Notes: a model not told the origin generated them from the sequence alone. A stretch of DNA of 64,000 nucleotides from Mycolicibacterium sp. S2-37 (GCF_017352375.1 NZ_JAFEVR010000007.1:248001-312000), one strand, 5' to 3'; shown: positions 19,097-28,211, numbered from the stretch's first letter. Numbers and translations: made by a program.

Positions 19097-19207
19097 GTGA
19101 ACCAGATTACAAAAAATGATTGACAAGTCAACACGAACGGTAGTAAAACCAAGCATAACCAAATCAGCGACGCCCGAAATCCCCCGAAACCCACGCAACG
19201 GAGCTCC
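19097..19207. promoter_or_regulatory. divergent ptsI / fruR promoter with central palindrome
   Basis: This is an AT-rich island in an otherwise GC-rich region. A perfect palindrome TTGAC-AA-GTCAA lies at 19120-19131. Its left half gives a -35 box TTGACA for the plus strand, with TAAAAC at 19144-19149 as a possible -10 (18-nt spacer). Its right half gives TTGACT on the minus strand, followed after 16 nt by TAATCT as a possible ptsI -10. A protein bound at the palindrome would block both -35 elements, so FruR is the obvious candidate. Promoter assignments are by eye. Confidence 0.55.
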
Positions 19208-19975
19208 ATGTACGCCGAAGAACGGCAGCAGGCCATCGCCTCCCTGGTCATGCAGAAGGGCCGGGCGTCGGTGGCAGAGCTGGCGGCGGCCTACGACGTG
19301 ACCACCGAGACCGTACGGCGCGATCTTGCGGCCCTCGACCGGGCCGGCCTGCTGCGCCGCGTGCACGGCGGCGCCGTGCCGACCCGTTCACTGCACCTCG
19401 TCGAGTCCGGCGTCGGCGAACGCGACGCGACCCGCGCCGAACACAAGGACCGCATCGCCGCCGCGGCCGTCGACTTCATTCCGGCGAGCGGCGCCAGCGT
19501 GCTTCTCGACGCCGGAACCACCACCGCCCGTATCGCCGCCCAGCTGCCGACCGACCGCGAACTCGTGGTGGTGACCAACTCGGTGCCGATCGCCGCCCGG
19601 CTGGCCGGGGTGCCCACGGTGCACCTGCAACTCCTCGGGGGCCGGGTGCGCGGACTCACCCAGGCCACGGTGGGTGAGCAGGCACTGCGGGTACTCGACA
19701 ACCTGCGGGTCGACGTGGCGTTCATCGGCACCAACGGCATCAGCGTGGGCCACGGCCTGTCGACGCCCGACAGCGAGGAGGCCGCCGTCAAACGGGCCAT
19801 GGTCCGCGCGGGCACCCAGGTCGTGGTGGCCGCCGACTCCTCGAAGGCCGGCCGCGAGGACTTCGTCAGCTTCGCGCCGCTGTCCAGCGTCGACACCCTG
19901 ATCACCGACAGCGAGATCGGCGACAACTACCGCACCCAGTTCACCGACCGCGGCGTCGAGGTCGTGGTCGCATGA
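19208..19975 (+). CDS. fruR: DeoR family regulator of the fructose PTS
   Basis: A 255-residue DeoR/GlpR-type repressor. The N-terminal winged helix spans residues 1-57 (YAEERQQAIASLVMQKGRASVAELAAAYDVTTETVRRDLAALDRAGLLRRVHGGAVP). The C-terminal DeoRC sensor domain includes LDAGTTTARIA and FIGTNGISVGHGLSTPDSEEAAVKRAMV, typical of phosphosugar-responsive members. It overlaps fruK by 4 nt and is the first gene of the fructose operon, so fructose 1-phosphate is the likely effector. That is inference from family and context. Confidence 0.92.
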   Translation: MYAEERQQAIASLVMQKGRASVAELAAAYDVTTETVRRDLAALDRAGLLRRVHGGAVPTRSLHLVESGVGERDATRAEHKDRIAAAAVDFIPASGASVLLDAGTTTARIAAQLPTDRELVVVTNSVPIAARLAGVPTVHLQLLGGRVRGLTQATVGEQALRVLDNLRVDVAFIGTNGISVGHGLSTPDSEEAAVKRAMVRAGTQVVVAADSSKAGREDFVSFAPLSSVDTLITDSEIGDNYRTQFTDRGVEVVVA

Positions 19976-20961
19976 TCGTCGCCGTCACCCCGAACCCGAG
20001 CATCGACCGCACCGTCACGCTGTCGGCCCCGCTGCTGCGCGGCGCGGTCCAGCGGGTCGCCGCCGTGGTCGACGAGCCGGGCGGCAAGGGCGTCAACGTC
20101 GCCCGCGCGCTCACGCTCGCCGGTGTCGAGGCCGTCGCCGTCCTTCCCGCGGCCGACAACGATCCGCTGGTGACGGCGCTGCAGGGCAGCGGTGTGCCGT
20201 TCCGCCGGGTGCCGGCCGACCAGCCGGTGCGCACCAACCTCGCGATCATCGAACCCGACGGCACCACCACGAAGCTCAACGAGCGCGGTGGGGCCCTGGA
20301 CGCGGCGTCCCGCGACGCCCTCACCGCCGCGATCCTCGACGCCGCCGGGGGCGCCGACTGGGTGGTGCTCTCCGGCTCACTGCCACCCGGCCTTCCCGAG
20401 GACTGGTACGCCGACGCGGTCGCCCTGCTGGCCACCCGCGGCTGCCGCATCGCCGTCGACACCTCCGAGGAACCACTCGACGCGCTCGCGGCGGCCTTCG
20501 ATCGCGCCGCACCCGATCTGCTCAAACCCAACGCCGAGGAACTCGCCGGCCTCGTCGACGCCGACGCCGCCGAACTGGAAGCCGCTGCCGCCGAGGGTGA
20601 TACCGATCCGGTGGTGGCCGCGGCCCGCCAACTGGTCGACCGCGGTGTCGGCGCCGTGCTGGCGACACTCGGTGCGGCGGGCGCGGTCCTGGTCGACGCC
20701 GGCGGTGCCTGGCTGGCCACGCCGCCGCCGATCGTGCCGCGCAGCACCGTCGGCGCCGGTGACGCCTCGCTGGCCGGGTACCTGCGCGCAACGGTCGGCG
20801 GAGCCGAACCCCCGAGCCGGCTCCGGATGGCCGTGGCCTACGGCAGCGCCGCCGCAGCCCTGCCCGGCACGGCACTGCCCGGGCCGGCGCAACTCGACCT
20901 CGACGGCGTCGCCGTCACCCCGATATCCCCGATGTTCACCCCCGCCCCGGCCAGGTCCTAG
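19972..20961 (+). CDS. fruK: 1-phosphofructokinase
   Basis: This 329-residue PfkB-family kinase phosphorylates fructose 1-phosphate, the product of the fructose PTS, to fructose 1,6-bisphosphate. The start MIVAVTPNPSIDRTV is diagnostic. The substrate-binding motif is GGKGVNVARALTLAG near residue 37. The ATP-site/catalytic motif is STVGAGDASLAGYL, with the catalytic Asp in GAGD. It is translationally coupled to fruR (4-nt overlap) and lies 23 nt before fruA. Confidence 0.95.
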   Translation: MIVAVTPNPSIDRTVTLSAPLLRGAVQRVAAVVDEPGGKGVNVARALTLAGVEAVAVLPAADNDPLVTALQGSGVPFRRVPADQPVRTNLAIIEPDGTTTKLNERGGALDAASRDALTAAILDAAGGADWVVLSGSLPPGLPEDWYADAVALLATRGCRIAVDTSEEPLDALAAAFDRAAPDLLKPNAEELAGLVDADAAELEAAAAEGDTDPVVAAARQLVDRGVGAVLATLGAAGAVLVDAGGAWLATPPPIVPRSTVGAGDASLAGYLRATVGGAEPPSRLRMAVAYGSAAAALPGTALPGPAQLDLDGVAVTPISPMFTPAPARS

Positions 20962-20984
20962 GTCCGAAGAGAGAAAGAACCGCC

Positions 20985-23012
20985 ATGTCCAGTCCCACCG
21001 CATCGATCATCGCCAACGATCTGGTGCTGCTCGACGTCGACGCAGGCGGCGACAAGGAGGCCGTGATCGGCCGCCTCGCCCGCCGGCTCGCCGACGCCGG
21101 GCGCACCGACGACAGCGACGGCCTGCAGGCCGCGGCGATGGCTCGGGAGGCGCAGTCAGCGACCGGCCTGCCCGGCGGCATCGCGATCCCGCACTGCCGC
21201 TCCCCCTTCGTGTCCACCGCGACGATCGGATTCGCCCGGCTGAAGCCGGCGGTCGACTTCGGCGCGCCGGACGGCCCGGCGGATCTGGCCTTCCTGATCG
21301 CCGCACCCGAGTCCGGCGGGTCCGAGCACATGAAACTGCTCTCCAGCCTGGCCCGGGCGCTGGTCCGCAAGGAGTTCGTCGCCGCCCTGCGCGCAGCGGC
21401 CACACCCGAAGAGGTGGTGGCGCTGGTGGAGGACGTGGTCAACCCACAGCAGCCCGCCAAGGCCGCACCTGCGCCCGCCGCGGACGCCACGCCCCCGCAG
21501 CCTGCGGCGCCGCGGACCCTCGTCGCGATCACCGCATGCCCGACCGGCATCGCCCACACCTACATGGCCGCGGACTCGCTCGCCGCCGCGGCGAAGAACG
21601 CCGGCGTCACCCTGCACGTCGAGACGCAGGGCTCGTCGGGCAGCACGCCGCTGTCCGCGGAGACGATCGCCGCGGCCGACGCCGTCATCTTCGCCACCGA
21701 CGTCGGCGTCAAGGACCGGCAGCGTTTCGCGGGTAAGCCCGTGGTCGCCTCCGGCGTCAAGCGGGCGATCAACGAGCCGGACAGGATGGTCGCCGAGGCG
21801 CTCAGCGCAGCCGACAACCCGAACGCCGCACGTGTCGAGGGTTCCGCCGGTGCGGCGGGCACTCCGGCGCCGTCAGGCGACGTGGGCTGGGGTACCCGCA
21901 CCCGCCAGATCCTGCTCACCGGCGTGAGCTACATGATCCCGTTCGTCGCCGCGGGCGGTCTGCTCATCGCGCTGGGCTTCCTGTTCGCCGGCTACGACAT
22001 CGCCAACACCCCTGACGGCGAGACCAGTTCGCTCGGCAACATCATCGCCACCACCAACTCGCTGACCAACCTGCCGTCGGGCGGTTTCCTGCAGTATCTG
22101 GGCGCGATCCTGTTCACGCTCGGCGGGTTGGCGTTCTCCTTCCTGGTGCCCGCGCTCGCCGGTTACATCGCGTTCGCGATCGCCGACCGGCCAGGTATCG
22201 CGCCGGGGTTCACCGCGGGTGCGGTCGCGGTCTTCGTGGGCGGCGGTTTCATCGGCGGCATCGTCGGTGGTCTGATCGCCGGGTTCGCCGCGCTGTGGAT
22301 CAGCCGCATCAAGGTGCCGCAGTGGGCCAGGGGCCTGATGCCGGTGGTGATCATCCCGCTGTTCGCGTCGCTGGCGGTCGGCCTGCTGATGTTCCTGCTG
22401 CTGGGACGTCCGCTGGCCGCCATCACCTCGGGGCTGACGAGCTGGCTGGGTGGCCTGTCCGGCAGTTCGGTGATCATCCTCGGCGTCATCCTCGGCCTGA
22501 TGATGTGCTTCGACCTCGGTGGGCCCGTCAACAAGGCGGCGTACGCGTTCGCCACGGCCGGGCTCAACGTCGCCGATCCGGCGTCGCTGCGGATCATGGC
22601 CGCGGTGATGGCAGCGGGGATGGTGCCGCCGCTGGCGATGGCGCTGGCCTCGACCGTGCGTCCGGCGCTGTTCACCGAGCCGGAGCGCGAGAACGGCCGC
22701 GCGGCCTGGCTGCTCGGCGCCTCGTTCATCTCCGAGGGCGCCATCCCGTTCGCCGCCGCCGACCCGCTGCGGGTGATCCCCTCGATGATGTTCGGCGGTG
22801 CGGTCACCGGTGCGCTGATCATGGCGTTCGACGTCACGCTGAAGGCACCGCACGGCGGCATCTTCGTCTTCTTCGCGATCGGCAACCTGCTGTGGTTCCT
22901 CGTCGCACTCGCTGCCGGCACCGCCGCGGCGGCCGCGGCCGTCGTCGCCGCCAAACAGTTCGCCCGGCCCGCGGAATCCGCCGACCGCGCCCCCCAACTC
23001 GCCACCGCCTGA
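20985..23012 (+). CDS. fruA: fructose-specific PTS transporter, EIIABC fusion
   Basis: This 675-residue permease imports fructose and phosphorylates it to fructose 1-phosphate. The EIIA domain (about residues 1-150) carries the phospho-acceptor His70 in IAIPHCRSPF. An Ala/Pro linker leads to EIIB (about 180-280) with Cys185 in AITACPTGIAHTYMAADSL. EIIC (about 310-655) has eight or more membrane helices, including FDLGGPVNKAAYAFATAGL and FISEGAIPFAAADPLRVIPS, both fructose-EIIC hallmarks. The A-B-C order in one polypeptide is common in actinobacteria. It is followed 35 nt later by ptsH. Confidence 0.96.
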   Translation: MSSPTASIIANDLVLLDVDAGGDKEAVIGRLARRLADAGRTDDSDGLQAAAMAREAQSATGLPGGIAIPHCRSPFVSTATIGFARLKPAVDFGAPDGPADLAFLIAAPESGGSEHMKLLSSLARALVRKEFVAALRAAATPEEVVALVEDVVNPQQPAKAAPAPAADATPPQPAAPRTLVAITACPTGIAHTYMAADSLAAAAKNAGVTLHVETQGSSGSTPLSAETIAAADAVIFATDVGVKDRQRFAGKPVVASGVKRAINEPDRMVAEALSAADNPNAARVEGSAGAAGTPAPSGDVGWGTRTRQILLTGVSYMIPFVAAGGLLIALGFLFAGYDIANTPDGETSSLGNIIATTNSLTNLPSGGFLQYLGAILFTLGGLAFSFLVPALAGYIAFAIADRPGIAPGFTAGAVAVFVGGGFIGGIVGGLIAGFAALWISRIKVPQWARGLMPVVIIPLFASLAVGLLMFLLLGRPLAAITSGLTSWLGGLSGSSVIILGVILGLMMCFDLGGPVNKAAYAFATAGLNVADPASLRIMAAVMAAGMVPPLAMALASTVRPALFTEPERENGRAAWLLGASFISEGAIPFAAADPLRVIPSMMFGGAVTGALIMAFDVTLKAPHGGIFVFFAIGNLLWFLVALAAGTAAAAAAVVAAKQFARPAESADRAPQLATA

Positions 23013-23047
23013 TCTCCAGGCGAAACGACCAACAGAAAGAGAACCCC

Positions 23048-23305
23048 ATGCCCGCCAAGACCGTCACCGTCGGCTCGTCCATCGGCCTGCACGCCCGCCC
23101 CGCCGCGATCATCGCCGAGGCCGTCGTGAACTCCGGGGTCCCGGTGACCCTGTCGATGGACGGCGGCGAACCCGTCGACGCCGGATCGGCTCTGATGATC
23201 ATGACGCTCGGCGCCGCCAACGGCGCCGAGGTCACTGTGGCCTCCGATGACGAGGGAGCGCTCGAGACCGTCGCGGCGCTGGTCGCCCGGGATCTCGACG
23301 CCTGA
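23048..23305 (+). CDS. ptsH: phosphocarrier protein HPr
   Basis: An 85-residue HPr that relays phosphate from enzyme I to EIIA. The active site His15 is in SIGLHARPAA. Ser47 in DAGSALMIMTLGA sits at the position used for regulatory serine phosphorylation in Firmicutes, though HPr kinase is not expected in mycobacteria. The ATG at 23048 follows an AGAAAGAGAA stretch. It is the last gene of the fruR-fruK-fruA-ptsH operon, and with ptsI it completes a full PTS. Confidence 0.96.
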   Translation: MPAKTVTVGSSIGLHARPAAIIAEAVVNSGVPVTLSMDGGEPVDAGSALMIMTLGAANGAEVTVASDDEGALETVAALVARDLDA

Positions 23306-23546
23306 GTTTGCCAGCGACTGCACCGGCCCTAGGCTGCGGCGGGCTCATCGCGCGGCCCGGCTGATCCGTGCGACCGCAAGAAAAACCGCGGCCGCCCCCC
23401 TCGTCCCACGCTTACGATTGCTACCGTGCATTCGATCGGTCGGGGTGATGCGACGGGATCGGCCGCTGCGCGGCCGGTTTCCGGTTTGCTATGTACCCGT
23501 ACGTGCCAGGACCGCGTTCTGCGCGTCGAGGGGGGTGTCTGACGCG

Positions 23547-24893
23547 ATGCGTCGCATCGGTGTGCTGTTGGTGGTGATGGTGCTGGCTTTTCTGACGGCG
23601 CCGCCCGCGTCGGCGATCGAACCGCCCACCATCGACCCCGCCGCGGTGCCACCCGATCAGACCGGTCCGGATTCGCCGACCGAGCAGCGCCGGGTGTGTT
23701 CCGCGCCGGCTGTCCTGCCCAACAGCAATTTTGCCGACAGACCGTGGGCGAACAACTACCTGCAACTCCCCGAGGCGCAGAAGTTCGCGACCGGCGCCGG
23801 GGTGACGGTCGCCGTCATCGACACCGGCGTGAACGGCTCGCCACGGGTGCCGGCCGAACCCGGCGGCGATTTCGTCGATCAGGCGGGCAACGGCATGTCG
23901 GACTGCGACTCGCACGGCACCCTGACCGCCTCGATCATCGCCGGGCGCGGCGCGCCCACCGACGGCTTCATCGGCGTGGCCCCGAACGCCCGCATCTTGT
24001 CGCTGCGGCAGACCTCCGAGGCGTTCCAGCCGGTCGGCGCGCGTCAGGACCCCAACGATCCCAACACCACGCCGACCGCCGGGTCCCTGCGCAGCCTGGC
24101 GCGCGCGGTCGTGCACGCCGCGAACCTCGGCGCGCAGGTCATCAACATCAGCGAGGCGGCCTGCTACAAGATCACCCGGCCGATCGACGAGACCGGCCTC
24201 GGCGCGGCGATCAACTACGCGGTCAACGTCAAGAACGCCGTGGTGGTCGTCGCCGCAGGCAACACCGGTCAGGACTGCAACCAGAACCCGCCGCCGGATC
24301 CGGCGATACCCGCCGATCCGCGGGGCTGGAAGCAGGTGCAGACCATCGTCAGCCCGGCCTGGTATTCGCCGCTGGTGCTCACCGTCGCCAGCATCGACGA
24401 GAACGGGCAGCCCAGCAATTTCTCGATGTCGGGTCCGTGGGTGGGCGCGGCGGCGCCCGGCGCCAACATCACCGCTCTGGGCTACGACGGCGCACCCGTC
24501 AACGCCCTGCAGGGCCAGGACGGCCCCATCCCGATCGGCGGCACCTCGTTCGCCGCGGCCTATGTCTCCGGGCTGGCGGCGCTGCTCAAGGAACGTTTCC
24601 CGGCCCTGTCCCCCGCCCAGATCATGAACCGCATCACCGCGACGGCCCGGCATCCCGGCGGCGGCGTCGACAACTACGTGGGCGCGGGCGTCATCGATCC
24701 GGTCGCGGCGCTGACGTGGGACGTGCCCGAGGGCCCCGCGACCGTGCCCTACCGCGTCAAGGAGATCCCCCCGCCGGTGTACATCCCGCCGCCGGACCGG
24801 GGTCCCATCACGATGGTCGTGGTGATCGCCGTCGGGCTGACGCTGATCCTGGGGATCGGTGCGCTGACCCGCCGGGCGCTGAGGCGCCGATGA
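23547..24893 (+). CDS. mycP1: type VII secretion mycosin protease MycP1
   Basis: A membrane-anchored subtilisin-like serine protease required for stability of the ESX secretion complex and for cleavage of EspB in M. tuberculosis. The 448-residue protein has a signal peptide (residues 1-25), catalytic triad Asp92 (VAVIDTGVNG), His123 (CDSHGTLTASII) and Ser334 (GGTSFAAAYVSG), and a C-terminal helix (VVVIAVGLTLILGIGAL) with a basic tail. M. tuberculosis MycP1 has nearly the same numbering. The ATG at 23547 gives a proper signal peptide; earlier in-frame codons do not. It overlaps eccE by 4 nt. Confidence 0.95.
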   Translation: MRRIGVLLVVMVLAFLTAPPASAIEPPTIDPAAVPPDQTGPDSPTEQRRVCSAPAVLPNSNFADRPWANNYLQLPEAQKFATGAGVTVAVIDTGVNGSPRVPAEPGGDFVDQAGNGMSDCDSHGTLTASIIAGRGAPTDGFIGVAPNARILSLRQTSEAFQPVGARQDPNDPNTTPTAGSLRSLARAVVHAANLGAQVINISEAACYKITRPIDETGLGAAINYAVNVKNAVVVVAAGNTGQDCNQNPPPDPAIPADPRGWKQVQTIVSPAWYSPLVLTVASIDENGQPSNFSMSGPWVGAAAPGANITALGYDGAPVNALQGQDGPIPIGGTSFAAAYVSGLAALLKERFPALSPAQIMNRITATARHPGGGVDNYVGAGVIDPVAALTWDVPEGPATVPYRVKEIPPPVYIPPPDRGPITMVVVIAVGLTLILGIGALTRRALRRR

Positions 24894-26299
24894 CGACGCT
24901 GTTGCGCCAGTTCGGGCTGCGCTTCACCACCGGCCACCTCATCTGGGCGGCCGTGCTGATCCCGGCCTGTCTTGCGGTGTGCATCCCCAACGATCAGCTG
25001 TGGGTGGGCGTCGGCATCTCGGTCGTCATCGCGCTCATCGCCGTGGTGACGCTGCGCGGCCGGCGGCTCACCGGCTGGATCACCGTCCTGTTCTCCTGGC
25101 GACGGCGCCACCGCAACCTTCCCGCCGCGCCGTCGGAACCCGCGGTGGGTGCGACCGTGCTGCCCGGCGACCACGTGGCCGTGCGCTGGCAGGGCGACCA
25201 CCTCGTCTCGGCGATCGAACTGGTGCCGCGGCCGTTCACTCCGACGGTGGTGGTCAACGGCCAGGCGCTCACCGACGACGTGCTCGACACCGCCCTGGTC
25301 GAGGAGCTCATCGCGGCGCACTGCCCCGACCTCGAAGCCGACGTCGTCGCCGCCGGCTACCGCGTCGGAAAGACCGCCCCCGCCAGCCTCGTCGCGCTGT
25401 ACGAACAGGTCGTCGGCCCGTATCCGGCGCCGGCCAACAGGCGGACATGGATCGTGCTGCGCGCCGATCCCGAGCGCACGCGCAAGACGGCGCAGCGGCG
25501 CGAATCCGGCGTCGCCGGCCTGGCCCGCTATCTGGTCGCCTCCACCACGCGCATTGCAGACCAGTTGGCCAGCAACGGCATCGACGCCCGCTGCTGCCGC
25601 AGCTTCGACGACTTCGACCGCGCGACGGAGGTCAGCTTCGAACGCGAGACATGGTCGACGATCAAGGGCCGCAGCACATTCACCGCCGCCTACAGCGCGC
25701 CCGGCGGGCCCGACGTGTGGTGGTCGGCGCGCGCCGACCACACCATCACGCGAATGCGCATCCGCCCGGGCAGCGCCCCCACCACCACCGTGTTGCTGAC
25801 CACGCTGGCGAATCCGACGACCCCACGCGGCTTCTCGTGTCTGTTCGGGGGTCAGCGAGCAGCCCTGCAGGGCATCAGCCCGGTGACGGACAGGCATTAC
25901 GAACTGCCGATCGGGTCGGCGGGTGTCCTCGTCGGCGAGACGGCCGACCGCTATCCGGTGTACATGCCGTTCGACGACATCGACGTCAGCATCAACCTCG
26001 GCGACGCACGGTTGTTCACGCAGTTCGTGGTGCGGTCGGCGGCCGCGGGTGCCGTCGTCACCCTCGGCCCACGGTTCACGGAGTTCGCGGGCTTCGTCAA
26101 CGGCCGCATCGGTGATGTCGCGAAGGTGTCCTGGCCCGGCCATGGAGGCGAGGCCACCACCTACCTCGGGCCGCATCCCGGGGTCAGCCGGGTCATCCTG
26201 CGCCACAACTTCATCGACACGCCGCGCCACCGCCAGCTGCCCATCAACCTCATCAATCCGCGTGAGGAGAGCCGCTACCAGATGGCGCTGGAACAATGA
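24890..26299 (+). CDS. eccE1: ESX-1 secretion component EccE1
   Basis: EccE is a core inner-membrane subunit of the ESX type VII secretion complex. This 469-residue protein has two N-terminal membrane helices (about residues 17-36 and 41-58), then a basic TGWITVLFSWRRRHR segment and a long soluble domain with NRRTWIVLRADPERTRKTAQRRESGVAGLARYL, the EccE-typical region. The start ATG overlaps the mycP1 stop (ATGA). The mycP1-eccE1-espB-espL order equals Rv3883c-Rv3880c of M. tuberculosis ESX-1, which is why it is assigned to ESX-1 rather than another ESX system. Confidence 0.92.
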   Translation: MTTLLRQFGLRFTTGHLIWAAVLIPACLAVCIPNDQLWVGVGISVVIALIAVVTLRGRRLTGWITVLFSWRRRHRNLPAAPSEPAVGATVLPGDHVAVRWQGDHLVSAIELVPRPFTPTVVVNGQALTDDVLDTALVEELIAAHCPDLEADVVAAGYRVGKTAPASLVALYEQVVGPYPAPANRRTWIVLRADPERTRKTAQRRESGVAGLARYLVASTTRIADQLASNGIDARCCRSFDDFDRATEVSFERETWSTIKGRSTFTAAYSAPGGPDVWWSARADHTITRMRIRPGSAPTTTVLLTTLANPTTPRGFSCLFGGQRAALQGISPVTDRHYELPIGSAGVLVGETADRYPVYMPFDDIDVSINLGDARLFTQFVVRSAAAGAVVTLGPRFTEFAGFVNGRIGDVAKVSWPGHGGEATTYLGPHPGVSRVILRHNFIDTPRHRQLPINLINPREESRYQMALEQ

Positions 26300-26358
26300 G
26301 TCACGACAGGCCGTGTCACGACAAGCCGGGGGCGGCTCGCGGGGAGGGACGCTAGCGC

Positions 26359-27885
26359 ATGCACGAGCAACGGGTGGATCCGCAGACGCTGCGGACCCAG
26401 GCTGATTCGATGACGTTCCCCTTCGTGAAGCTGCAGTCCGAGGCGCAGCGGCCCGACCGCCTCACCGCCACCATCGCCGCCGTCGAGAACCTGAACAAGA
26501 ACGCCGCGGCGCTGAGCCAGTACTGGTCCTACGCCGAGACCGAGAACGCGAACATCATGGGCTCCCTGCGTTCTGCGGCCGACGCGTACCAGAAGGTCGA
26601 CGAGCAGTACGGCGTCGCGATCGACAATCCCGACCGCGCGGCCGCGGTCGGCCAGATCGCGATCGCAGACAATTCGGTTCCGCTGCCCGCCGTCCCCGAC
26701 GATCCGGCTTTCGGACCGGTGGCGCCCGGTTCCTACAGCGACGTGGAGACCACCCAGCAGTTGTTGTCCGAGGGCGACGGCGGCGCCAGCCTGCAGGTCC
26801 TGGCCGTCAACTTCGGCATCATGGCCGACCACCTCGACGCCCGCTCCGGGCTGCCGATCACCACGAACTGGGAGGGTGCGGCGGCCGACGCCGCCATCAG
26901 CCGCCACAACACGTTCAACGCGTGGCTGGAGGATCTGAGCAAGGCCTACCGCGAGCTCGCCGACTCGGCACAGAAGATCCGAGAGGCTCACCTCGCCGCC
27001 AGGGCCGCCCACCAGACGATCTACGACCAGTACATGATCAAGAAGCAGCAACTGGCGACCGCCTACCGGCAGCGCTCGGCCAACGATCCGGTGATCCAGC
27101 AGTTGCAGAACGACATGCAGCAGCTCCAACAGCAATCCGACGACCTGCGCGAGGGCTACGCCGGAAACGCGAACATCACCCCGTCCATGCCGGGCAAACC
27201 CGATTCGGCTGCGCCGGCCGGGCCCTCGTCCGTCGGCGGCGGAGGAGGCGGGGGCGGCGCACCGGCGGGGGGCATGCCGTCACCCACCGACTTCGGTCAG
27301 CAGGGCGGGGCACCCGCGATGTCGCCGACCTCGGCGGGTTCCCCGGGCGGCGCACCGGCCGGCGGTGGATCGCCCGGCGGAGGGGGATCACCGGCCGGCG
27401 GTGGGTCGCCGGCCGGGGGCGGAGCGCCCGCCGGTGGCGGAGCACCCGGTGGGATGCCCGGTGCCGGCGAGGAGGGTCTACCTCCGCTGCCCGACGACCC
27501 GGGCCTCACGCCCGCCGCGGCCGATACCGGTGGCGGTGGTGGGGGCGCCGGTGGCGGCGCGGGTGGCGGTGGAGCCGGCGCCGGAGGCATCCCCGCCGGT
27601 CCGCTGCAGCCCGCGGTCGGAGCCGATTCGGTGGCACCCGGTGCAGCCGCAGCAGCGCGCGGCGGCACCGCTGGCGGCCCGCCGGGTGCGGGCGCCGGCG
27701 GTATGGGGATGAGCGGCATGCCGATGGGCGGTGCGGCGGGCGGTCGGGGCGGCGGCCAGGACCGCAAACGGACACCCGGCCTGTCCCCCGACGAAGACCT
27801 CTACGTCGAGGATCGGCCCTACACGGAGGCGATCATCGGTCGGCAGCCCCGTAAGGGGACGCAGGAAGGCAAGGATTCCAAGTGA
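26359..27885 (+). CDS. espB: EspB-like ESX-1 secreted protein
   Basis: A 508-residue PE-PPE-fold ESX-1 substrate. The helical N-terminal part (about residues 1-270) contains the secretion motif YxxxD at Tyr77 (AYQKVDEQ) and the WxG motif at Trp171 (NWEGAAAD), positions very close to those in M. tuberculosis EspB. A long helix with glutamines (IKKQQLATAYRQRSANDPV) precedes a Gly/Pro/Ala-rich low-complexity tail from about residue 275 to 470, then a charged C terminus. EspB oligomerises into rings and is normally trimmed by MycP1, encoded two genes upstream. The Gly-rich tail is longer than in M. tuberculosis. Confidence 0.85.
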   Translation: MHEQRVDPQTLRTQADSMTFPFVKLQSEAQRPDRLTATIAAVENLNKNAAALSQYWSYAETENANIMGSLRSAADAYQKVDEQYGVAIDNPDRAAAVGQIAIADNSVPLPAVPDDPAFGPVAPGSYSDVETTQQLLSEGDGGASLQVLAVNFGIMADHLDARSGLPITTNWEGAAADAAISRHNTFNAWLEDLSKAYRELADSAQKIREAHLAARAAHQTIYDQYMIKKQQLATAYRQRSANDPVIQQLQNDMQQLQQQSDDLREGYAGNANITPSMPGKPDSAAPAGPSSVGGGGGGGGAPAGGMPSPTDFGQQGGAPAMSPTSAGSPGGAPAGGGSPGGGGSPAGGGSPAGGGAPAGGGAPGGMPGAGEEGLPPLPDDPGLTPAAADTGGGGGGAGGGAGGGGAGAGGIPAGPLQPAVGADSVAPGAAAAARGGTAGGPPGAGAGGMGMSGMPMGGAAGGRGGGQDRKRTPGLSPDEDLYVEDRPYTEAIIGRQPRKGTQEGKDSK

Positions 27886-28211
27886 CCGACGACATGCATC
27901 CCGCGGTCGCTGCCGTTCTGCGGCAGGCCCACGAGTTGCAGTCGATCATGGATGCGCAGCTGCAGAAGATGAACACCGACACGTTCACCGGATCGGACGC
28001 CTCCCGGACCGTGGAGGTGACGCTCGACGGCCACCACCAGCTGACCGACGTCTACATCGCCGAGGGCACGATGCGGTTGGGCGTCCATACCGTCCAGGCC
28101 CGGCTGAACGAGGCACTACAGAACGCGACGGCGGCGGCCACCGCGGCGATCGAGGCCGACCGGGAACGCATCGACGCGATGGTCGCCGAGCTCACCGGCC
28201 GCGAGTCCTGA
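27882..28211 (+). CDS. espL: EspL, YbaB/EbfC-like ESX-1-associated protein
   Basis: A 109-residue small protein of the YbaB/EbfC DNA-binding fold. It has an N-terminal helix (AAVLRQAHELQSIMDAQLQKMN), a beta-strand core (SRTVEVTLDGHHQLTDVYIAEGTMRLGVHTVQARLNEAL) and a C-terminal helix. In M. tuberculosis, EspL (Rv3880c) sits at this place and stabilises ESX-1 effector expression. The GTG start overlaps the espB stop by 4 nt. No espK or eccD follows; the next gene is convergent and starts at its stop base 28212. Confidence 0.82.
   Translation: MTDDMHPAVAAVLRQAHELQSIMDAQLQKMNTDTFTGSDASRTVEVTLDGHHQLTDVYIAEGTMRLGVHTVQARLNEALQNATAAATAAIEADRERIDAMVAELTGRES

Noticed and set aside
23306..23546. Small gene between ptsH and mycP1
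   Set aside because: The plus-strand frame is open into mycP1, but the segment 23306-23546 shows no start with a ribosome site and no protein-like pattern; it is more likely a promoter or leader region.
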